64,000 bases of DNA from Mesorhizobium tamadayense (GTDB taxonomy: Bacteria; Pseudomonadota; Alphaproteobacteria; Rhizobiales; Rhizobiaceae): contig NZ_RQXT01000002.1 of assembly GCF_003863365.1 (NCBI RefSeq), positions 62,001 through 126,000 on the forward strand, in the 5' to 3' direction. Of this stretch, positions 15,969-25,179 are shown piece after piece. The position numbers were made by a program, and so were the translations under genes. A model generated the notes under the pieces. It saw only the letters and a list, made by a program, of their open reading frames with translations, did not search any database and had not been told where the DNA came from. Each line of letters begins with the position of its first letter. Within the stretch, counting starts at the first letter, position 1.

Positions 15969-16760
15969 TTAGGCACAGACGCGATTGCGGCCTTGCTTCT
16001 TCGCCTCATAGAGTTGGCGGTCCGCGCGGCGGTAGAAATCCTCTGCGCTCTCCTTGCGGTCCCACACGGCAAGGCCGACGCTGGTGGTGACCTTCAGCCG
16101 CACATTGCCCGACAGGATCGACATGTTGGCGATCGCCTTGCGAATGCGTTCGGCGAACCGGGCGAGCAGTTCCGCGTCCATGTTTGGCGTGACGACGGCG
16201 AACTCCTCGCCGCCCAGCCGCGCGACCACGTCGTGATAGCGCGTCATGTTCCTCAGGCAGGTGGCAACGGCCCTTAGCACCTCATCGCCGACATCATGAC
16301 CATGCGTGTCGTTGACCTGCTTGAAATGATCGAGGTCGAGGATCATCAGCCCCACCGGCTTGTCGATGCGGCCGAACTCGTCGAGATATTCCCGCAGCGC
16401 GTCGTCGAAGTAGCGGCGGTTCTGCATGCCGGTCAGGCCATCGGTGAGCGCCGCCTGCTCCAGCGTTTGGGAACGAGCGCTCAGTGACACCGTCATGGCG
16501 CGCAGCTTGCCCTCTTCCCTCACCTGGCCGCGGATCAGCGGGTAGATGAAGAAGGTTCCGAAGAACAAGGCGGCGGCCAGCAGCGCGCCGGTCACGAACA
16601 GCAATGTGTTGAGATAGACGATTCTGTGGAAACGCGACGCGGTGTCGAGATCGGTCGCGATGTCCTGCAACTGGCCATAGGCGTGGAAGGTCACCAGGCC
16701 GGCGGCCAGGATCACGAAAATAAAGACGAAAAATGCGGATTCCGCCTTGTGAAAACGCAT
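15969..16760 (-). CDS. Membrane-bound diguanylate cyclase (GGDEF)
   Basis: A 263-residue protein with two transmembrane helices (about residues 10-27 and 50-73) and a cytoplasmic GGDEF domain from about residue 100. The active-site motif GGEEF is at 183-187 and the product-inhibition I-site RYHD at 174-177 has the correct five-residue spacing, so it should both make cyclic di-GMP and be feedback inhibited. The short region between the two helices would be a minimal periplasmic sensor. It is probably monocistronic, and its targets cannot be seen here. Confidence 0.93.
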   Translation of the reverse strand: MRFHKAESAFFVFIFVILAAGLVTFHAYGQLQDIATDLDTASRFHRIVYLNTLLFVTGALLAAALFFGTFFIYPLIRGQVREEGKLRAMTVSLSARSQTLEQAALTDGLTGMQNRRYFDDALREYLDEFGRIDKPVGLMILDLDHFKQVNDTHGHDVGDEVLRAVATCLRNMTRYHDVVARLGGEEFAVVTPNMDAELLARFAERIRKAIANMSILSGNVRLKVTTSVGLAVWDRKESAEDFYRRADRQLYEAKKQGRNRVCA

Positions 16761-16885
16761 AACTCCCCGCGGTACTGCGACCCATCGTCGTTATGGCATG
16801 TCCGGCCTTACGGACGGTTAACCCGAACAACCGTTGCGGGAAGCCATGTCCGCGACTCCAGGCTTCCGATGGAAATCGAAATCCA

Positions 16886-17785
16886 TCAGTCCGGGATTGC
16901 CGGTTCCTCACCCGGGCGGAGCCTCTGCCACTCCGGTCCCAGCTGGTGTCTGAACCAGGTCGCCTGGCGCTTGGCATATTGGCGCGTGGCGATCTTGGCG
17001 CGCTCGATCGCTTCCGCGAAGTCCATCTGTCCAGCCAACGCGGCCTGCAACTCACGAACCCCGATCGCCTTCATCGCCGGCAGATCCGGATCGAGGTCGA
17101 GCGCCATCAGCTGCCTGACTTCGTCCAGCGCGCCCTTGTCGAGCATCTGATCGAACCGGGCCCCGATACGCGCGACGAGCTCGCCGCGGTCCGGCTCGAT
17201 CACCAGGAAACGTGCGCTGGCGCGGTCGATAAGCGGCTTGCCGCGCGCCGCCTGCCAGTCAAGGATCGACCGACCCGAAGCGTCGAGCACCTCGAGCGCC
17301 CGCACGATGCGCTGGCCGTCGGTCGGCCGGAGCTGCATGGCGACGGCCGAGTCTTCATGCATCAGGATGCGATGCAGCCGTTCGGCCCCTTGTTCCTTGA
17401 GCTCGTAGCGCCAGCGCTCGCGCACCGACGGCGGAATGTCGGGCATGTCCGAGATGCCTTCGGCTAAAGCGCGGAAATAGAGCCCCGTGCCGCCGACGAA
17501 GACGGACGGCCGCCCGGACAAGCTGCCTTCCGCGATCAGCCGGGTGACGTCGCGCAGCCAGGCGCCGGTGGAGTAGGCCTTCGAAGGATGCACATGGCCG
17601 TAGAGGAAGTGCGGCACGCGCGCCATGTCGTCGGCGCTTGGGCGCGCCGTCAGCACGTCGAGCACCGAATAGCCTTGCATGGAATCGGTGTTGACGATGA
17701 CGCCGCCTTGGCGTTCGGCAAGATCGAGCGCCAGCGCCGACTTGCCGCTGGCGGTCGGCCCGGCTATCAGGATCGCGTCCTTCAC
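16886..17785 (-). CDS. miaA: tRNA dimethylallyltransferase
   Basis: A 299-residue enzyme that transfers a dimethylallyl group to A37 of tRNAs reading UNN codons. The P-loop LIAGPTASGKSALAL is at residues 5-19. The substrate motif NTDSMQ is followed by GY where most homologues have VY. FVGGTGLYFRAL and the tRNA-binding REL-QAALAGQMD region are present, and YAKRQATWFRHQ closes the protein. I start at GTG 17785 because it gives the usual length and leaves 34 bp to the divergent serB; longer upstream starts would overlap serB. Confidence 0.93.
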   Translation of the reverse strand: MKDAILIAGPTASGKSALALDLAERQGGVIVNTDSMQGYSVLDVLTARPSADDMARVPHFLYGHVHPSKAYSTGAWLRDVTRLIAEGSLSGRPSVFVGGTGLYFRALAEGISDMPDIPPSVRERWRYELKEQGAERLHRILMHEDSAVAMQLRPTDGQRIVRALEVLDASGRSILDWQAARGKPLIDRASARFLVIEPDRGELVARIGARFDQMLDKGALDEVRQLMALDLDPDLPAMKAIGVRELQAALAGQMDFAEAIERAKIATRQYAKRQATWFRHQLGPEWQRLRPGEEPAIPD

Positions 17786-17819
17786 GCGGCCTTCGCCCGC
17801 CTGTCTGCCGGATTTATCG

Positions 17820-18707
17820 ATGCCGCTGATCGCCACGCTTGTATCCCGTCCCGAAGACCGCGCTGTGTCGGCCTCGCTTGCGAATATGGCCTCACGGGCG
17901 GCCGGCGCAAGCACCCTTCATTGGCTGGCCGAAGATGTCGCCTGCGATCTGGTTTTGCCGGAGACGCCCGATGTCGGCGAGTTGACGGCCAATCTGCGCG
18001 CGGCATTGGCCTCCGAACCGGTCGACATCATCGTCCAGCCGGCCGAAGGCAGGAAGAAGCAGATCCTGCTTGCCGATATGGATTCGACGATGATCGACCA
18101 GGAATGCATCGACGAGCTTGCCGACGAGATCGGCGTCAAGCAGCATGTCGCCGCGATCACGGCGCGGTCGATGAATGGCGAGATCGCATTCGAGCCCGCC
18201 TTGCGCGAGCGCGTCGCCTTGCTGAAAGGCCTCGACACGGCAGTGGTCGACCGCATCATCGCCAACCGGCTGACGCTGGCCGCCGGCGGCCGCGCGCTGG
18301 TGCAGACGATGCGCGCCAGCGGCGCCTGGACGGCACTCGTCTCCGGCGGCTTCGACGTCTTCACCAGCCGCATCGCCATGCTGCTCGGCTTCCAGGAAAA
18401 CCGCGCCAACCGGCTGATCGAGGAACACGGCAAGTTCACCGGCAGGGTCGCCGAACCGATCCTCGGCCGCGCAGCCAAGGCCGAGGCGCTGCTCGACATT
18501 GCGGCAAGGCTCGGCCTGACGACGGCCGACGCGATTGCCGTGGGCGACGGCGCCAACGACCTCGACATGATCCGCCTTGCCGGCACCGGCATCGCGCTCC
18601 ACGCCAAGCCGTCGGTGGCGGAACAGGCAACGATCCGCATCGATCATGGCGACCTGACCGCGCTGCTCTATCTCCAGGGCTATCGTCAGGAGGAGTTCGT
18701 GCAATGA
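17820..18707 (+). CDS. serB: Phosphoserine phosphatase
   Basis: A 295-residue HAD-family phosphatase catalysing the last step of serine synthesis. The catalytic motif DMDSTMI is at residues 86-92 (nucleophile Asp86), motif II is LVSGGFD, and motif III/IV is VGDGANDLDM. The N-terminal 75 residues form the ACT-like extension usual in alphaproteobacteria. It is divergent from miaA and overlaps the downstream acetyltransferase by ATGA, indicating a two-gene operon. Confidence 0.94.
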   Translation: MPLIATLVSRPEDRAVSASLANMASRAAGASTLHWLAEDVACDLVLPETPDVGELTANLRAALASEPVDIIVQPAEGRKKQILLADMDSTMIDQECIDELADEIGVKQHVAAITARSMNGEIAFEPALRERVALLKGLDTAVVDRIIANRLTLAAGGRALVQTMRASGAWTALVSGGFDVFTSRIAMLLGFQENRANRLIEEHGKFTGRVAEPILGRAAKAEALLDIAARLGLTTADAIAVGDGANDLDMIRLAGTGIALHAKPSVAEQATIRIDHGDLTALLYLQGYRQEEFVQ

Positions 18708-19276
18708 AGCCGATCCGCACCGAGCGGCTCATCCTGCGCAATTGGGAAGAACGCGACCGCGCGCTCTTCCACCGCATCAACTCCGACGAGCGCGTGATGG
18801 AATTCTTCCCGTTCCGCCGCGACCGCGCCGCCGCGGATGCCAAGATGGACGAACTGCGAGGTTGGATCGAGAAAGACGACTATGGCTTCGCCGCCGCCGA
18901 GATCGCCGCTACCGGCGAATGCATCGGCTTCGTCGGTATAACGGGAGCCGATCATCTCGACCTCCTGCCGGCCACGGTGATCGAGATCGGCTGGCGGCTG
19001 GCGCCCGAATTCTGGGGCAAAGGCTATGTCACCGAGGCGGCCGAAGCCTGGCTAGCCTTTGGCTTCGAGCCGCTCGGCCTTGACGAGATCGTGTCTTTTG
19101 CAGTCCACGACAACCGTCGCTCGATCGCCGTCATGAAACGCCTCGGCATGTGTGCCGATCCGGCCGGCGACTTCGACCATCCCGCCGTCCCCGACAGCCA
19201 TCCGCATCTCAAGCGGCATGTCTTCTACAGGCTGTCGCGCGAGGATTGGCGTGCACAAAAAAGGGCGGCTCGCTAG
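18704..19276 (+). CDS. RimJ/RimL-type GNAT acetyltransferase
   Basis: A 190-residue acetyltransferase of the Acetyltransf_3 family. It opens with the typical IRTERLILRNWEERDR, and the CoA-binding segment is IGWRLAPEFWGKGYVTEAAEAW (about residues 92-113) followed by SFAVHDNRRSIAVMKRLGM. The substrate is unknown; relatives modify ribosomal protein N-termini or small molecules. An AGGAGG ribosome site lies inside the serB end. The last codons form part of a bidirectional terminator. Confidence 0.88.
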   Translation: MKPIRTERLILRNWEERDRALFHRINSDERVMEFFPFRRDRAAADAKMDELRGWIEKDDYGFAAAEIAATGECIGFVGITGADHLDLLPATVIEIGWRLAPEFWGKGYVTEAAEAWLAFGFEPLGLDEIVSFAVHDNRRSIAVMKRLGMCADPAGDFDHPAVPDSHPHLKRHVFYRLSREDWRAQKRAAR

Positions 19277-19288
19277 CCGCCCTCTTAT
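19257..19288. terminator. Bidirectional intrinsic terminator between serB-GNAT and degP
   Basis: GGGCGGCT (19263-19270) and AGCCGCCC (19275-19282) form a perfect eight-pair stem with a CGCT loop. On the plus strand it is followed by TCTTATT, and on the minus strand by six T (19257-19262), so it can serve both converging units. It overlaps the acetyltransferase stop codon. Confidence 0.85.
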
Positions 19289-19320
19289 TGCAAATCAACT
19301 GGTTACCGGGCTTTCCGGCT

Positions 19321-20832
19321 TCAGTCCATCCGGATCGTCACGAACCGCAGCTCGCCGGTCTTTGACGCCAGCATCAGCAGCGCGTTCTTGCGTCCCTGCT
19401 CCTTGAGCGCGCCGATCCGGTCCATCACGTCCTTCGGCGTTCCCACCGATTCCTGCGCGATCTCGGTGATCACCTCGCCCGGCTGGATGCCGCGCTCGGC
19501 GGCCGCCGAATCCTTGGCGACGTCGGTGACGACCACACCCGACACATCGGCCGCGATGCCGAACTTCTGCCGCGTCTGGTCGTTGAGCTCGCCGATGGTC
19601 ATGCCGAGCACCGCAGCCGTGGACACCGGGGGCGCCTTGTCGCCTTTGTCCTGGTCGGTGTTGCCGTCCTCGCCTTTAGCCAGCTTCTCGCCGTCCTCGA
19701 GCCGGCCAAGCGTCACCTTCACCGTCTGCTCGACGCCCTTGCGCACGATCACGACGTCGACCGCCTTGCCGACGGGGCTTTCGGCGACGACGCGCGGCAG
19801 GTCGCGCATTTCGTGAATGTCCTTGCCGTCGAACTTGATGATCACGTCGCCGGCCTGGACCGAACCGTTGTCGACCGGACCGCCCTTGATGACGCCGGCC
19901 ACCAGCGCGCCCTTGGCGGTCGCCATGCCGAGGCTTTCGGCGATGTCGTCGGTCACCGGCTGGATGCGCACGCCGAGCCAGCCGCGCCGCGTCTCGCCGA
20001 ACTGGCGAAGCTGGTCGACCACGCCCGCCGCAAGCTGCGAGGGGATGGAGAAGCCGATGCCGATCGAGCCGCCCGACGGCGAGATGATCGCCGTGTTGAT
20101 GCCGATGACCTCGCCGTCCGCGTTGAACAGCGGGCCGCCGGAATTGCCGCGATTGATGGCGGCGTCCGTCTGGATGAAGTCGTCATAGGGGCCGGAATTG
20201 ATGTCGCGGTTGCGCGCCGAGACGATGCCGACCGTGACCGTGCCGCCGAGGCCGAACGGATTGCCGATCGCCATCACCCAGTCGCCGACCCGCATCTTGG
20301 TGGAATCGCCGAATTTCACCGCCGTCAGCTTGTGGCCCTTCGGATCGACCTTCAGCACCGCGACGTCGGTTTTGGTATCGGTGCCGACAAGCGTCGCCTT
20401 CAGCGTCACGCCGTCGGAGAAATTGACCTCGATGTCGTCAGCGTCGGCGATCACATGGTTGTTGGTCACCACGATGCCCTGCTCGGCGTCGATGACGAAG
20501 CCGGAGCCCAGCGACTGCACCTTTTGCCCGCCGCCCTTGTCGCCGCCGCGGTTCTTGAAGAAGTCGTCGAAAAAATCCTGGAAGGGCGAACCTTCGGGGA
20601 GTTGCGGCATCGGCACCGCGCCCGGCCCTTCCGTGCCTTTCACCGTTTGCGATGTCGAGATGTTGACCACCGCGCCGAGCAGGCGGTTGGCAAGATCGGC
20701 GACGGAAGGCGGCCCGTCGGAAGCGATCGTGGGCGTGACGAAAGACGGGGCGGCAATCATGCCGACGACGAATGCTGTGGCGCCGGCGAAAAGCGTGCGC
20801 CGCGCCGCGCGCAACAGGGTGTCGGATATCAT
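19321..20832 (-). CDS. degP: Periplasmic serine protease, Do/DegP family
   Basis: A 503-residue envelope protease/chaperone. A signal peptide covers about residues 1-38. The trypsin-like domain has the full triad: His126 (TNNHVIAD), Asp156 (TKTDVAVL) and Ser231 (RGNSGGPL). Two PDZ domains follow (from GVRIQPVTDDIAESLG and from AAVLGMTIGELNDQTR), separated by an acidic linker. I start at ATG 20832, which has a GGGAGG ribosome site. It follows hflK-hflC-DUF2065 in the same direction, an arrangement usual in rhizobia that groups membrane and periplasmic quality control. Confidence 0.94.
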   Translation of the reverse strand: MISDTLLRAARRTLFAGATAFVVGMIAAPSFVTPTIASDGPPSVADLANRLLGAVVNISTSQTVKGTEGPGAVPMPQLPEGSPFQDFFDDFFKNRGGDKGGGQKVQSLGSGFVIDAEQGIVVTNNHVIADADDIEVNFSDGVTLKATLVGTDTKTDVAVLKVDPKGHKLTAVKFGDSTKMRVGDWVMAIGNPFGLGGTVTVGIVSARNRDINSGPYDDFIQTDAAINRGNSGGPLFNADGEVIGINTAIISPSGGSIGIGFSIPSQLAAGVVDQLRQFGETRRGWLGVRIQPVTDDIAESLGMATAKGALVAGVIKGGPVDNGSVQAGDVIIKFDGKDIHEMRDLPRVVAESPVGKAVDVVIVRKGVEQTVKVTLGRLEDGEKLAKGEDGNTDQDKGDKAPPVSTAAVLGMTIGELNDQTRQKFGIAADVSGVVVTDVAKDSAAAERGIQPGEVITEIAQESVGTPKDVMDRIGALKEQGRKNALLMLASKTGELRFVTIRMD

Positions 20833-20975
20833 CGGGGCCTCCCGGTTTCTGAAAAGGAAAAGCGCATCCGCAAGGCGGCTGTCCAATTCATGTTGGCAAG
20901 AAATAAGGCACGTTTGCGGCTAATAGCTATCGGCGGAAGATAAATCGTCAATCGCTTCAGCACCAAGGAAATTCG

Positions 20976-21161
20976 TCAGCCGCGGACCAACCAGACGATG
21001 CCGACACCCACGGCGATCGCAACCAATCCGCCGATCCGCAGCACATTCTCAGGCACCGACAGCACTTCCGCCGCGAGTTTCCGGGCCAAGGCCGGAAACC
21101 CGCCATAGACCAGGCCCTCGATGACGAGGACCAGGCCGATCGCGGCGAGGAAATCCCGCAC
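20976..21161 (-). CDS. DUF2065 (YjeT-type) membrane protein
   Basis: A 61-residue protein with two hydrophobic helices (about residues 5-22 and 40-58) joined by a short loop with KLAAEVLSVPENVLR. It matches the DUF2065 family, almost always encoded right after hflC. Its role is unknown. It begins seven bases after the hflC stop and is certainly in the same transcript. Confidence 0.85.
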   Translation of the reverse strand: MRDFLAAIGLVLVIEGLVYGGFPALARKLAAEVLSVPENVLRIGGLVAIAVGVGIVWLVRG

Positions 21162-21167
21162 CGCCCA

Positions 21168-22157
21168 CTACTGGGCGGTGCTAGGTTGTGTCGCAGGCGC
21201 GGCAGGTGCCGTCGCAGGCGCGGCAGGTGCCGTCGCCGGCGCAGCCGGCGCCGGTTGCGGTGCCGGTCCGGGGGCGGGCTTGCTGCCCGGATCGCGGAAG
21301 TAGCGGAAGAACTCGGACTCGGGCGACAGCACCATGGTCGTTCCGGTGTTGTCCAACGCCGTGCCGTAAGCATTCATCGAGCGGTAGAAATCGAAGAAGG
21401 CGGGGTCCCGCTTGTAGGCTTCAGCAAAGGTGGCGCTGCGCTGCGCCTCGCCTTCACCGCGGAGGATTTCCGATTCCTTCTGCGCCTCGGCGATGATCTC
21501 GACGACCTCGCGGTCGGCCCTGGCCTTGATGCGTTGCGCCGCCTCGTTGCCGCGAGCTCTCAGCCGCTCGGCTTCCGCCAGGCGCTCGGCCTTCATGCGA
21601 TCGTAGGTCTGCTGCGAGACCTCCACCGTCAGATCCGTCCGGCGGATGCGCACATCCTCGATGTCGAGGCCGAGCGAGGTCGCGTCAGGGCGGAGCTGGT
21701 CGCGCACCTCCCGCATCATGACGCCACGTTCCTCGGAGAGGGCGGCCTCGAAGTCGCGAAGGCCGTATACACGGCGAAGCGCCGCATCGAGGCGCGTCCT
21801 CAACCGGGCTTCGGCGAGTTCCACCTGCCCGGACACGGCCGCGCGGAAGGTGCGCGGATCCGAGATGCGGTAGGCGATAAAGGCGTCGACCTCGTAGAAC
21901 TTGCCGCCGGAGACCTGGACGCGGATGTTGTCGAGATCGAAGCGCATCACTCTCTTCTCGACCATTTGCACGCTGTCGGCGTCGAAGAAGGCGAACGGTG
22001 CCTTGAAGTAGACGCCCGGCTCGCTCTTGACGTCGATGATCTCACCGAATCTCAGCACGATCGCCTGTTGGCCCGCGCTGACCACGAAGATCGAGGAATA
22101 GAGGAGGAACAGGAGAACGGCCGCGATGACGGCGATGATGGGAAGACGGTTGGCCAT
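21168..22157 (-). CDS. hflC: FtsH-modulating membrane protease regulator HflC
   Basis: A 329-residue band-7/SPFH protein with one N-terminal membrane helix (residues about 5-25) and a periplasmic prohibitin domain. With HflK it forms the cage around FtsH that controls access of membrane substrates. Its start codon overlaps the hflK stop (TGATG). The C-terminus carries an unusual low-complexity tail of tandem PATAPAA units (about residues 300-325, bases 21190-21253) encoded by near-perfect 21-bp repeats, which is not part of the conserved family core. Confidence 0.93.
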   Translation of the reverse strand: MANRLPIIAVIAAVLLFLLYSSIFVVSAGQQAIVLRFGEIIDVKSEPGVYFKAPFAFFDADSVQMVEKRVMRFDLDNIRVQVSGGKFYEVDAFIAYRISDPRTFRAAVSGQVELAEARLRTRLDAALRRVYGLRDFEAALSEERGVMMREVRDQLRPDATSLGLDIEDVRIRRTDLTVEVSQQTYDRMKAERLAEAERLRARGNEAAQRIKARADREVVEIIAEAQKESEILRGEGEAQRSATFAEAYKRDPAFFDFYRSMNAYGTALDNTGTTMVLSPESEFFRYFRDPGSKPAPGPAPQPAPAAPATAPAAPATAPAAPATQPSTAQ

Positions 22158-23254
22158 CACTGGTTACCTCCCAGCACCGGCGCCGGCGGCGCCTTCGGCT
22201 GCAGTGCCGGCAGCGGCAGGTACGGAAGCACGCCCTGCCCGTTTCCCGGCTCGATGACCACCTTGTTCGAGTCCTTCAGGATCCTCTCCATCGTTTCCAG
22301 ATAAAGGCGCCTGCGCGTCACGTCGGGCGCCTTGGCGTATTCGTTGTAGACGGAGATGAAGCGCTGCGCCTCGCCATCAGCCTCCTGCACGACGCGGTTC
22401 TTGTAGGCGGCGGCGTCCTCGCGGATCTGCGCTGCCTGGCCGCGCGCCTGGCCGAGCTTCTGGTTGGAATATTGGTTGGCCTGCTCGACGAACTTGTCCT
22501 CGTCCTGCTCGGCGCGCTGCACCTCGTCGAAGGCATCGGCGACCTCGCGCGGCGGCGCCGCGTCCTCGATGGAGATTGCGTTGACCTGGAGGCCAGTCTT
22601 GTAACCGTCGAGCGTGTTCTGGATGATCTCGCGCACCGAGGTGGCGATGCCTTGGCGGTCATCGCGGAAAATATCCTGGGCCGGGCGCCGGCCGACGACC
22701 TCGCGCATGGCGCTTTCGGCCACTTGCGTCACCATGCCGTCGGGATCGGAAACGTCGAACAGATAGGCTTTGGGATCGGAAACCTGGTAGGCGACCGAGA
22801 ATTGCACATTCACGATGTTCTGGTCGCCGGAAAGCATCAGCCCGGAGCCGCTGCTCGATCCGCCGCCGATGCTGACAAGCTGCTCGGAGATCTTGGCCGT
22901 CTCGACCGTCTCGATCGGCCACCAGTGGAAATGGAGGCCGGGCTGCGAAAGCTCTGTCTTCGGCTTGCCGAAGCGCAATTCGACCGCAACCTCATCAGGC
23001 TGCACGGTATAGATTGCCTTGAAGGCCCAAAGCACGACGAGCGCGAGCGCAATCAGCCCGAGGACCGCCGGGCTGCCGCCGCCGCCGCCCGGAAGCGCGC
23101 GCCGCAGCCTGTCCTGGCCGCGGCGGATAATGTCCTCGAGATCGGGAGGCGACCCGGGCGGGCCGCTCGGGCCCCTCGGTCCCTGCCCCCAGGGCCCCTG
23201 ATTGCCGCCGCCGCCCCATGGGCCGCCGCCGCCGCTCTTGTCGTTCCAGGGCAT
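22157..23254 (-). CDS. hflK: FtsH-modulating membrane protease regulator HflK
   Basis: A 365-residue partner of HflC. It opens MPWNDKSGGGGPWGGGGNQG, the Gly/Pro-rich cytoplasmic segment typical of HflK. A membrane helix follows (VLGLIALALVVLWAFKAIYT, about residues 62-81), then the band-7 domain. The ATG at 23254 has an AAGGA ribosome site; frames extending further upstream lack one and run into a repeat. It is the first gene of the hflK-hflC-DUF2065 operon. Confidence 0.94.
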   Translation of the reverse strand: MPWNDKSGGGGPWGGGGNQGPWGQGPRGPSGPPGSPPDLEDIIRRGQDRLRRALPGGGGGSPAVLGLIALALVVLWAFKAIYTVQPDEVAVELRFGKPKTELSQPGLHFHWWPIETVETAKISEQLVSIGGGSSSGSGLMLSGDQNIVNVQFSVAYQVSDPKAYLFDVSDPDGMVTQVAESAMREVVGRRPAQDIFRDDRQGIATSVREIIQNTLDGYKTGLQVNAISIEDAAPPREVADAFDEVQRAEQDEDKFVEQANQYSNQKLGQARGQAAQIREDAAAYKNRVVQEADGEAQRFISVYNEYAKAPDVTRRRLYLETMERILKDSNKVVIEPGNGQGVLPYLPLPALQPKAPPAPVLGGNQ

Positions 23255-23301
23255 GAATGTCCTTTCGCTACGCTTCCCTCGGGCCTTGCGGCGCAATTCT
23301 A

Positions 23302-23350
23302 GCGCATGACCCCGAAAACCGATATCGGTTTTCGGAAAGGAATCATGCGC
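23302..23350. repeat. Palindromic intergenic repeat, family B copy 1
   Basis: GCGCATGACCCCGAAAACCG and its mirrored half ending ATCATGCGC form a long palindrome centred on GATATC. Copies lie at 30329-30377 and 48258-48303. It is in the gap between folA and hflK, where nothing else is seen. Confidence 0.85.
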
Positions 23351-23501
23351 CAAATCAAAGTTTTACGGCGACCTTTTGCGGGTCCGGTTGGACACGCGGC
23401 GCCGTACTGTCGTTCTTTCTATAGGGACGCCGTGACGCGCTTTCAACGCGGTCTGCCACGCGCGCCCTCCGATTTGCGCCGGCAGCGACCCTTTGTCGTC
23501 G

Positions 23502-24020
23502 TCAGTGACCGCCGCGGCGGCGCTCGTAGACCGTGTAGCGCGTCGCGTGGCTGTCCTTTTCGCCTGCCGGAAAATCCTCGGAACGCACGATCCGCCAGAC
23601 AGCCGGGTCGATCGGCGGGAAATGCGCATCGCCGTCGACAGCGGCCAGCACATGCGTGACATGCAAACGGTCGGCGAGCGGCAGGGCCTGGGCGTAGATC
23701 TCGCCACCGCCAACCACGCAGATCTCCTCGGCACCTGCCATGCAACGGCCGCGCACCTTGGCCAGCGTGATCGCTTCGTCGAGCGAATGCGCGACTTCGA
23801 TGCCATCGGCGCGCCAGCCCTTGTCGCGCGTCACCGCGATGTTGAGCCTGCCGGGCAGCGGCCGGCCGATGCCCTCATAGGTCTTGCGGCCCATGATGAT
23901 CGGCTTGCCCATCGTGTCGGCCTTGAAGCGCTTCAGGTCGCTGGACAGCCGCCAGGGCAACCCGCCTCCGCGTCCGATCACGCCGTTCTCGGCAATAGCA
24001 ACGTAGATCGCGATGTCCAT
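23502..24020 (-). CDS. folA: Dihydrofolate reductase
   Basis: A 172-residue enzyme that reduces dihydrofolate to tetrahydrofolate with NADPH, the target of trimethoprim. The opening IAIYVAIAENGVIGRGGGLPWRL holds the catalytic/substrate region, followed by GRKTYEGIGRPLPGR (NADPH binding) and VVGGGEIYAQALPLADRL. Its start codon overlaps the stop of the upstream DUF4424 gene (TGATG). In related genomes folA often sits near thyA; here thyA is about 5 kb away with molybdate and cobF genes between. Confidence 0.95.
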   Translation of the reverse strand: MDIAIYVAIAENGVIGRGGGLPWRLSSDLKRFKADTMGKPIIMGRKTYEGIGRPLPGRLNIAVTRDKGWRADGIEVAHSLDEAITLAKVRGRCMAGAEEICVVGGGEIYAQALPLADRLHVTHVLAAVDGDAHFPPIDPAVWRIVRSEDFPAGEKDSHATRYTVYERRRGGH

Positions 24021-25027
24021 CAGCCGCCGTTCCCGTCCGACGGCTCGAGCAGCAGGATGTCGATGTCGTGCTCCGGATAAAAATCCTTGGCCGTCACCTC
24101 GAATGTCGTCGCACCGACCTTGCGGACATTGTCGCCGCAGAACGAAACCAGATTTTTGGCGCTGCCCTTGTCGATGGTGAGCTTGAAATTGCCGATACTG
24201 CCGGACGCCCAGTTGCCGCCCGTGGTCAGGATATAGGCGATGCGGCTTTCGAAATATTTCGGATAGCCGTCGGGATTTGCCTTCGCCGCCTTCCGCACCG
24301 CGTTCTCGAACGCGTCGTCCATGCAGTAACGGGTCTTGTAGGTGTCGTACTGCCCCTGGAACTTGCCGTCGTAATAGAAGCTGACCGAGGACGTGCCGCC
24401 GACGCTCGGCTTATAGCGGTGCGAGACATGGACGGCCTTGTTGGCCGGGAAGGTCGAGCGCCACCAATAGGTCGACCGCAATTGCCAGAACGGCGCGTAG
24501 ACGGTTTGCATGCCCGAGCCGTCATCGGCGGTATCCTCGATGATGATGCCGCGGTTTTCCCAATCCTCGGCGACGGCCTTCGGCAGTTTCGCCAGCGCCG
24601 CCTTGACGGCATCGCCGAACGGATAGAGCGGCACATTCTGCGCCTTGAGGTCGGCGGTGATGTCGATGCCGAGCGCGAACGCCTTTTGCTCGAGCTGCGG
24701 CTTTACGTCGACGCCGTCGATCGCCACCTCGAATCCGAGGAAATTGTCGCTCTGCGCTTCCGGGATCGCCGGCATCTCGTTCGGATCGCCCTCGATGTCG
24801 GGCATCGGGAAGGCAACGATGGCGTCGACGTCCTTGTCGGTGTTGTTGCGAAAGACGTAGTCGACGGTCACCTTCTCCGGCGAGATGAAAAGGTCCTCGC
24901 TTTCCATGGCGACGGCATCGCTGCGCGACAGGATCAACCCGCCGGTGCCGAGCTCGGCGACGGAATCGTTGGCGAAGGCCGGCGCGGCCAGGAATGCCAG
25001 CGCTGCGGTGAGGATAGTGCGGAACAT
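24020..25027 (-). CDS. Exported DUF4424 protein
   Basis: A 335-residue protein of the DUF4424 family with an N-terminal signal peptide (residues about 1-18, cleaved after APAFA). The body is a beta-rich secreted domain (VTVDYVFRNNTDKDVDAIVAFPMPDIE; LRSTYWWRSTFPANKAVHVSHRYKPSVGG), ending in ILLLEPSDGNGG. Its function is unknown, and the periplasm is the likely location. I start at ATG 25027, which follows a GGGGGAG ribosome site; the upstream in-frame start is poorer. It is translationally coupled to folA. Confidence 0.8.
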   Translation of the reverse strand: MFRTILTAALAFLAAPAFANDSVAELGTGGLILSRSDAVAMESEDLFISPEKVTVDYVFRNNTDKDVDAIVAFPMPDIEGDPNEMPAIPEAQSDNFLGFEVAIDGVDVKPQLEQKAFALGIDITADLKAQNVPLYPFGDAVKAALAKLPKAVAEDWENRGIIIEDTADDGSGMQTVYAPFWQLRSTYWWRSTFPANKAVHVSHRYKPSVGGTSSVSFYYDGKFQGQYDTYKTRYCMDDAFENAVRKAAKANPDGYPKYFESRIAYILTTGGNWASGSIGNFKLTIDKGSAKNLVSFCGDNVRKVGATTFEVTAKDFYPEHDIDILLLEPSDGNGG

Positions 25028-25179
25028 GGCTCCCCCTCTCGACTGCGATCCCGGGATCAGCCGGACGCGCATTTCCATCTAGCCGTTTCAATGTGGCGTT
25101 TCAAAGCCTTTGCGTTCGCGCGCACAGTCGCCCACGCCTGTCTAGACACCGGCCGCCCGATCGGGCAGGAGATCGCTTT

